Made by a program: the position numbers and the translations under genes. A DNA stretch of 6,429 nt from Bacteroidota bacterium. Its GTDB lineage: Bacteria; Bacteroidota; Bacteroidia; Cytophagales; Cyclobacteriaceae. Below are positions 1 to 3,982 of the stretch, piece after piece. The stretch covers positions 1 through 6,429 of the forward strand of contig QGUY01000229.1 of assembly GCA_003242315.1 (NCBI GenBank), given 5' to 3'. The notes below the pieces were generated by a model. The model was not told the DNA's origin, ran no database searches, and saw only the letters and a list, made by a program, of their open reading frames with translations. Numbering within the stretch: position 1 is the first letter of the stretch; each line of letters begins with the position of its first letter.

Positions 1-4
1 TTTG

Positions 5-811
5 TTAACCCACAAACACAATGGGTTCCATCGCCGCGGGGGATTTCAACAGCGTTAACGCCAGGAGGTCAGCGCCCATGGCGACCATGACACCGTGTGC
101 GTGCGCTTTCGCGATGAAAGCCTGGTGGTCTTGTACCGCGCCATTGTTATCCGGGTATTGCAGATAAACACCGTACAGGTCCGGGTCCGAGAGATCGAGA
201 GTGTCGATGTCGTTTATATGCAACTGAATGCCCGCTGGAACGGAGCGCGTACGCAGCACGTCCAGTGTTTGCGGGAAGGTGTTTCGATCTACGAAAAACT
301 TTCGTGCTTCAGCCTTTTCGCTTTTCCTGGCAGCGAACAGCATGTGCATCGCTTCAGCTGCAGCAGTTGCTTCATCAAGAAGGGATGCGTTTGCCAGAGG
401 CAATCCAGTGAGATCAATGACGACAGTCTGAAAGTTGATGAGCGCTTCAAGACGGCCCTGAGAAATCTCTGCCTGATAGGGGGTGTAGGCAGTGTACCAC
501 CCCGGGTTCTCCAATATGTTCCTGCGAATGACGGCGGGAGTGTGCGTATTGTAGTAACCCGTACCGATATAGGATCGGAAGATTTTATTCTTTGCCATCA
601 TCTTGCTGAACGCTGCTATGAAGCCTGCCTCAGAAAGAGGTTCCGGAAGAACCAGCGGTTGTTTTAGTCGGATGTTGTCCGGTATCGTCTGATCGATGAG
701 TTCATCCAGGGAACTCACGCCGATCGTTTTGAGCATTTCTGAAATCTGTGCAGCGTCCGGGCCGATGTGACGGTGTAGAAACCCGTGATTGCCCTGAGAG
801 TCGATGTTCAT
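5..811 (-). CDS. gcvP: Glycine dehydrogenase (decarboxylating), P protein, N-terminal part; frame broken near the window edge
   Basis: GcvP is the PLP-dependent P protein of the cytoplasmic glycine cleavage system. It decarboxylates glycine and transfers the aminomethyl group to the lipoyl arm of GcvH. The 268 residues here match the family N-terminus: HRHIGPD near residue 14, then YIGTGYYNTHTPAVIRRNILENP, TAYTPYQAEISQGRLEALINFQ, and LLDEATAAAEAM. The full protein is about 950 residues. The PLP lysine lies in the missing C-terminal half. I chose the ATG at 811 because the family begins close to HRHIGPD and an AGGGGA site lies 7 bases upstream. A longer in-frame start at 889 adds 26 unrelated residues and would place the candidate promoter inside the gene. 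After LLKSPAAM the frame gives EPIVFVG and then stops at 7..5, where the family continues GAD-x-V-x-G-x-x-QRFG. Reading one frame over gives THCVCGLTK, which fits better. A single missing base near 26-29 is therefore likely, either a real mutation or an end-of-contig error. Confidence 0.9.
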   Translation of the reverse strand: MNIDSQGNHGFLHRHIGPDAAQISEMLKTIGVSSLDELIDQTIPDNIRLKQPLVLPEPLSEAGFIAAFSKMMAKNKIFRSYIGTGYYNTHTPAVIRRNILENPGWYTAYTPYQAEISQGRLEALINFQTVVIDLTGLPLANASLLDEATAAAEAMHMLFAARKSEKAEARKFFVDRNTFPQTLDVLRTRSVPAGIQLHINDIDTLDLSDPDLYGVYLQYPDNNGAVQDHQAFIAKAHAHGVMVAMGADLLALTLLKSPAAMEPIVFVG

Positions 812-818
812 TTCAATA

Positions 819-824
819 TCCCCT
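819..824 (-). promoter_or_regulatory. Ribosome binding site of gcvP
   Basis: AGGGGA on the minus strand lies 7 bases before the ATG at 811. It supports that start over the in-frame ATG at 889. It is the clearest Shine-Dalgarno-like site in the window; the other starts have little or none. Confidence 0.5.
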
Positions 825-835
825 ATTTCAGGCCA

Positions 836-843
836 CAAAGGTA
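836..843 (-). promoter_or_regulatory. Candidate Bacteroidota -7 element for gcvP
   Basis: The minus strand reads TACCTTTG, an exact match to the Bacteroidota -7 consensus TAnnTTTG. Transcription would begin near 829, giving a leader of about 18 nucleotides before the ATG at 811. The nearest upstream TTG (871..869, in a TTTTTG run) is 25 bases away, longer than the usual gap of about 20, so the -33 element is doubtful. The position suits gcvP well, but the call rests on a motif only. Confidence 0.4.
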
Positions 844-855
844 ACCCAGTCCGGG

Positions 856-863
856 TAATTTTG
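856..863 (+). promoter_or_regulatory. Candidate Bacteroidota -7 element for the M28 peptidase gene
   Basis: The plus strand reads TAATTTTG, again an exact TAnnTTTG match, pointing at the peptidase gene. Transcription would start near 870, leaving a leader of about 65 nucleotides. No good TTTG element sits about 20 bases upstream. It lies only 12 bases from the opposing gcvP element, so the two promoters would share upstream DNA. Confidence 0.33.
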
Positions 864-934
864 ATGGTCAAAAAGGTGTTATCTTGCAAACCGGAAGTTG
901 CTTCCGCGCGTTATGTCGGCTTTAATCTCAGCGT

Positions 935-2440
935 ATGCGAATTTTGCTGTTTTGTGTTCCTTTAGCCCTTGGGGCAGCGCTATGGGTCCCGACCCCCGAT
1001 ACCACTGATGTAGAGGATTACGCGGCCCGAATCACCCCTGAACGCCTTCGCGAATTTGTTTCGGTGCTGGCCCACGACTCCCTGGAAGGAAGGGAGACCG
1101 GGACTCGCGGTCAGCGGAAAGCCGCCGAATACATTCGTGCCCATTTTGAGAAAATCGGACTGAAAGGCCCGGTCGACGACGGCTATTTCCAGACCCTTGA
1201 ACTTTATCGCGCCGAACCCGGCGAGATTTATGTGAAGGCAGGAGGGAAAATCTTTCATCATACCGGAAAAGTCGTTTATCAGGGCAAAGCAGACTCCGGC
1301 GGAGAAGTTACCGTTCCGCTGGTATATGCGGGATATGGTCGGGAAGAGGACTTTAACACGCTGGATGTTGAAGGCAAGGCGGTTCTCATCCGAATTGCTG
1401 ATGGTCGCCTGTATAACCTTCCTGAAGTAAGCAGGGCACGCCAACGCGGTGCCAAAATGGTTTTCATCTGGAGTATTGACAACGAAAGAGAATTTGACGA
1501 CCTGGCGTATCGCGAACGTGTCTCGTTGCGCGGTGAAAGACCTTCTCTTGAAAAACCCCGGATATATGCACCCAATGCCGGTTCCTTTGTTGTGGCACCG
1601 TCTGTCGTGAACACGCTCATGGGTGTGTCGCCTGAAAAATTAAAGGCCGCGGCCAGCGAAGATCCGGCGAAGAAGCCACTGACGCGAATTAAGCCGACGA
1701 CCATTGCATATCGCACAGAAATGAAAGTTGTCACCACACCCACTGAGAACGTTCTTGGACTGCTGGAGGGGACCGATCTCAGCGATGAAGTGGTAGTGGT
1801 GACGGCGCATTACGATCACATCGGGATTAGCAGAGGCTCGAGAGGCGATACCATCAACAATGGTGCTGATGATGATGCGTCCGGTACGGCTGCTGTGATG
1901 CAACTTGCCCAGGCATTTGCCGATGCGAAACGCGACGGTGCAGGACCACGCCGCAGCATTCTATTCATGACCTTTACCGGTGAAGAGAAAGGACTGCTTG
2001 GATCCGCCTACTACGCCGACAATCCGGCGGTCCCCATGGAGAAAACCGTACTGAACCTGAACATCGATATGATTGGCAGGAGAGACGGCGACCACAAAAA
2101 CAGCCCTCCGTATGTGTACATCATTGGAACAGGAGAAAAGTCGTCTGTCCTAAACAAGTTCAGCGAACGGGTCAACGACAAGTACTGCGATTTGATATTC
2201 GATTACAAGTACAATGATCGCGACCATCCGACGCGATTGTTCTACCGTTCTGATCACTGGAACTTTGCCAAGCATGGAGTGCCCATCATCTTTTACTTCG
2301 ATGGACTTCATGAAGATTATCACAAGCCTAGTGACGAAGCGGATAAGATAGAATACGACCTGCTGGCAAAGCGCGCCCAATGTGTATTCTACACGGCGTG
2401 GGAAGCTGCCAATACGGATGAGCGGATTCCGGTGCCTTAA
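935..2440 (+). CDS. Secreted M28-family zinc aminopeptidase with PA domain
   Basis: A 501-residue metallopeptidase that should remove N-terminal residues from peptides outside the cytoplasm. Residues 1-17 (MRILLFCVPLALGAALW) form a short Sec-type signal. Residues about 127-235 look like a protease-associated (PA) insert (VPLVYAGYG, GKAVLIR). The M28 catalytic domain follows at about 268-495. By alignment with Vibrio and Streptomyces aminopeptidases, the two-zinc site would be H292 (AHYDH), bridging D313 (GADDDASGTAA), E351, D378 (NIDMIGR) and H463 (DYHKPSDE). E350 of TGEEKGLLGS would be the general base. All expected metal ligands are present, so it should be active. An in-frame TAA at 923 makes ATG 935 the first usable start; no good Shine-Dalgarno site precedes it. 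The chain ends about ten residues after the fold, so no type IX sorting domain is seen. It is divergent from gcvP and convergent with lipA. The exact substrate cannot be read from the sequence. Confidence 0.93.
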   Translation: MRILLFCVPLALGAALWVPTPDTTDVEDYAARITPERLREFVSVLAHDSLEGRETGTRGQRKAAEYIRAHFEKIGLKGPVDDGYFQTLELYRAEPGEIYVKAGGKIFHHTGKVVYQGKADSGGEVTVPLVYAGYGREEDFNTLDVEGKAVLIRIADGRLYNLPEVSRARQRGAKMVFIWSIDNEREFDDLAYRERVSLRGERPSLEKPRIYAPNAGSFVVAPSVVNTLMGVSPEKLKAAASEDPAKKPLTRIKPTTIAYRTEMKVVTTPTENVLGLLEGTDLSDEVVVVTAHYDHIGISRGSRGDTINNGADDDASGTAAVMQLAQAFADAKRDGAGPRRSILFMTFTGEEKGLLGSAYYADNPAVPMEKTVLNLNIDMIGRRDGDHKNSPPYVYIIGTGEKSSVLNKFSERVNDKYCDLIFDYKYNDRDHPTRLFYRSDHWNFAKHGVPIIFYFDGLHEDYHKPSDEADKIEYDLLAKRAQCVFYTAWEAANTDERIPVP

Positions 2441-2450
2441 GTCTCAACCA

Positions 2451-2492
2451 GGATTTGTAGGATTTGTGGGATTGACAGGATGAGGATTTGAA
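2451..2492 (+). repeat. Nine-base tandem repeat between the peptidase gene and lipA
   Basis: Units starting with GGAT recur: GGATTTGTA (2451), GGATTTGTG (2460), GGATTGACA (2469), a short GGATGA (2478) and GGATTTGAA (2484). The phase is nine bases except for the six-base unit. On the minus strand it reads as repeated AATCC blocks. From memory, AATCCT-rich runs of this kind occur as dispersed intergenic repeats in several Bacteroidota and other environmental bacteria. That recollection is unverified here. The repeat starts 11 bases after the peptidase stop codon. Confidence 0.6.
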
Positions 2493-2519
2493 GTCCTGAT
2501 CCGCTCCGCGCTGTCAATC
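2470..2519. terminator. Long imperfect hairpin between convergent genes, possible bidirectional terminator
   Basis: GATTGACAG (2470-2478) is the exact reverse complement of CTGTCAATC (2511-2519). Inside it GGATGAGGA (2478-2486) pairs with TCCTGATCC (2494-2502) with one G-G mismatch around a TTTGAAG loop, leaving GCTCCGCG unpaired on one side. The right arm overlaps the last codons and the stop of lipA. The position between two converging genes suits a shared terminator, but no T-run follows on either strand. Classical intrinsic termination is therefore uncertain. The left arm is built from the tandem repeat units. Confidence 0.4.
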
Positions 2520-3401
2520 AATAGGCACGTTCACATGACGTTCTGCGTGATATGAAGAACGCACGAGTGGCCCTGCTTCTACGTACTTAAGTCCCCGCTT
2601 TAATCCTTCTTCCTTATACATCTCAAAGGTATCCGGGTGGATGTATTCGATGACTTCGTGATGCAGTCGGGTAGGTTGAAGATACTGACCCAGGGTAAGG
2701 ATGAGAAGCCCGTTTTCCACGAGGTCATCCATGGCTTCAAATACTTCATCTTTGGTTTCGCCGAGGCCAAGCATGATCCCTGATTTTGTCCGTTTACCCA
2801 TCTCGCGCGTCCTGCGGATCTGTTCAAGGCTTCGTTCATATTTGGCCTGAGGGCGTACGTTGCGATAGAGGCGACGGACGGTCTCCATGTTGTGTGACAC
2901 CACTTCCTGGCCTGCGGAAATCATTCGCTCCAGTGCTTCCCAGTTTCCTTTTGTGTCAGGTATCAGTGTTTCGATGGTGGTTTCCGGGTTGAGTTTTTTG
3001 GTTTCGACAACCGTCTGGTACCAGATTTCCGCACCGCGGTCTTTCAATTCATCGCGATTAACCGATGTAATGACCGCATGTTTCACGCCCATTTTTTTGA
3101 TGGCTTCGGCGACGCGACGGGGTTCATCGGTGTCGTATTCTGTTGGTCTTCCGGTAGCCACGGCGCAAAAAGTGCAGCTGCGGGTACAGATGTTACCGAG
3201 GATCATGAAAGTTGCTGTTCCGGCGCCCCAGCATTCTCCCATGTTGGGACAATTCCCGCTTTCACAGATGGTGTGCAGTTTGTGCTGGTCGACGACCCTT
3301 CTCACGCGCGCATAATCGGGACCGACCGGAAGTTTTACCCTAAGCCAGTCGGGCTTCTTTTTCCGTTGCGGGTCGCCTGAAATGACAGGTAGCTCAATCA
3401 T
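2514..3401 (-). CDS. lipA: Lipoyl synthase
   Basis: LipA is a cytoplasmic radical-SAM enzyme that inserts two sulfur atoms at C6 and C8 of protein-bound octanoyl groups, giving the lipoyl cofactor of GcvH and the 2-oxoacid dehydrogenases. The 295-residue chain has the usual family length. Both iron-sulfur sites are complete: the auxiliary cluster motif C46-x4-C51-x5-C57 (CESGNCPNMGEC), and the radical-SAM motif C72-x3-C76-x2-C79 (CTRSCTFC). RSSY at 281-284 supplies the serine that ligates the auxiliary cluster. Other family blocks are ITSVNRDEL (111-119), IETLIPD (143-149), KSGIMLGLGET (206-216) and LTLGQYLQPTR (235-245). The ATG at 3401 puts the N-terminus in family position; no strong Shine-Dalgarno site is seen. 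It follows gcvH by 70 bases in the same direction and is probably cotranscribed with it, so maker and user of the cofactor lie side by side. No lipB or lplA, needed to attach the octanoyl group, lies in the window. Confidence 0.97.
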   Translation of the reverse strand: MIELPVISGDPQRKKKPDWLRVKLPVGPDYARVRRVVDQHKLHTICESGNCPNMGECWGAGTATFMILGNICTRSCTFCAVATGRPTEYDTDEPRRVAEAIKKMGVKHAVITSVNRDELKDRGAEIWYQTVVETKKLNPETTIETLIPDTKGNWEALERMISAGQEVVSHNMETVRRLYRNVRPQAKYERSLEQIRRTREMGKRTKSGIMLGLGETKDEVFEAMDDLVENGLLILTLGQYLQPTRLHHEVIEYIHPDTFEMYKEEGLKRGLKYVEAGPLVRSSYHAERHVNVPID

Positions 3402-3471
3402 TGGAATTCATTCACTTAGAGAGGCGTCATGCTAAAAACACAGGCGCTCTCCAATTAGTTTGGCCCTATCC

Positions 3472-3852
3472 CTAAGCGCCAATTAACTCCTTGTAGGCCT
3501 GTGCGGAAAGCAATCCTTCGGCTTCTGCGGGATTGGCGATTTCTACTTTGATCAGCCAGCCTTCACCGTACGGGTCTTCGTTGACTTTTTCAGGACTTCC
3601 TTCAAGGATTGGATTGATCTCGATAACCTTTCCACTTACCGGCATGAAAAGGTCAGAGACCGTCTTTACGGCTTCTACTGTGCCGAAGACATCATGCTGC
3701 GCAAGGTCCTGACCTTTTGTGGTGATGTCCAGATAAACAATATCGCCCAGTTCGCCCTGGGCAAAATCCGTTATGCCGACGGTAGCCGTCTTACCTTCGA
3801 TCTTTATCCATTCGTGGTCTTTGGTGTACTTGAGTTCTTGCGGAATGTTCAT
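3472..3852 (-). CDS. gcvH: Glycine cleavage system H protein
   Basis: GcvH is the small lipoylated carrier of the glycine cleavage system. It takes the aminomethyl group from GcvP, presents it to the T protein and is reoxidised by the L protein. The 126-residue chain spans the family length. It shows KYTKDHEWIKIEG (8-20), VGITDFAQGELGDIVY (25-40) and the lipoylation site EAVKTVSD with K63 as the modified lysine. NEDPYGEGWLIKV follows at about 91-103. The ATG at 3852 is preferred because MNIPQELKYTKDHEW matches the usual N-terminus. An upstream in-frame ATG at 3885 would add 11 residues (MCILPPLKYPG) and overlap a promoter-like motif. CCGGGG touches the start codon too closely to be a ribosome site. 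It lies between sprA and lipA, all on the minus strand. gcvT is absent here, and gcvP is present but beyond the peptidase gene. Confidence 0.97.
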   Translation of the reverse strand: MNIPQELKYTKDHEWIKIEGKTATVGITDFAQGELGDIVYLDITTKGQDLAQHDVFGTVEAVKTVSDLFMPVSGKVIEINPILEGSPEKVNEDPYGEGWLIKVEIANPAEAEGLLSAQAYKELIGA

Positions 3853-3873
3853 CCCCGGATATTTTAAGGGTGG

Positions 3874-3880
3874 CAAAATA
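3874..3880 (-). promoter_or_regulatory. Weak promoter-like motif before gcvH
   Basis: The minus strand reads TATTTTG, one base short of TAnnTTTG, with a TTG at 3907..3905 about 24 bases upstream. It would give a leader of roughly 15 nucleotides, as at gcvP. This is the only promoter-like feature in the 130-bp sprA-gcvH gap, and it fits only approximately. Readthrough from sprA is equally possible. Confidence 0.2.
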
Positions 3881-3953
3881 CACAAAAAATTGATTGCCTA
3901 TCCGCAAGGAATCCTCTTACTCCAAACGGGCAGATTTATAGTCTTTTTGCTCT

Positions 3954-3970
3954 ATTTCTCAAAGAGAAAT
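3954..3970. other. Perfect 7-bp inverted repeat downstream of sprA
   Basis: ATTTCTC, a three-base spacer AAA, then GAGAAAT forms a perfect short hairpin beginning 12 bases after the sprA stop codon. In the sprA direction it is followed by AGAGCAAAAAGAC rather than a T-run, so it is not a standard intrinsic terminator. It may mark the 3' end of sprA mRNA or be a chance AT-rich palindrome. Confidence 0.3.
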
Positions 3971-3982
3971 TGCAGGGACGAA

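Noticed and set aside
95..667. A plus-strand open frame of 190 codons opposite gcvP
   Set aside because: Antisense to clear GcvP coding sequence; the translation is rich in Arg, Cys and Val without family resemblance.
812..889. Longer N-terminus for GcvP starting at the in-frame ATG at 889
   Set aside because: The extra 26 residues have no family match, the AGGGGA site sits before the ATG at 811, and a promoter-like TACCTTTG lies within the extension.
935..955. Lipoprotein signal at Cys7 of the peptidase
   Set aside because: The cysteine falls only six residues from the start, leaving no room for the hydrophobic stretch before a lipobox; a plain Sec signal fits better.
2451..2492. CRISPR array
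   Set aside because: The repeating unit is only nine bases, units abut without spacers, and no cas genes are present.
3419..3480. Inverted repeats in the gcvH-lipA gap: GAGAG with CTCTC (3419-3423 and 3447-3451), and GGCGCT with AGCGCC (3443-3448 and 3475-3480)
   Set aside because: The stems are five to seven pairs with loops of 18 or more bases, they compete with each other, and no T-run follows on the minus strand. They are too weak to call a terminator or riboswitch.
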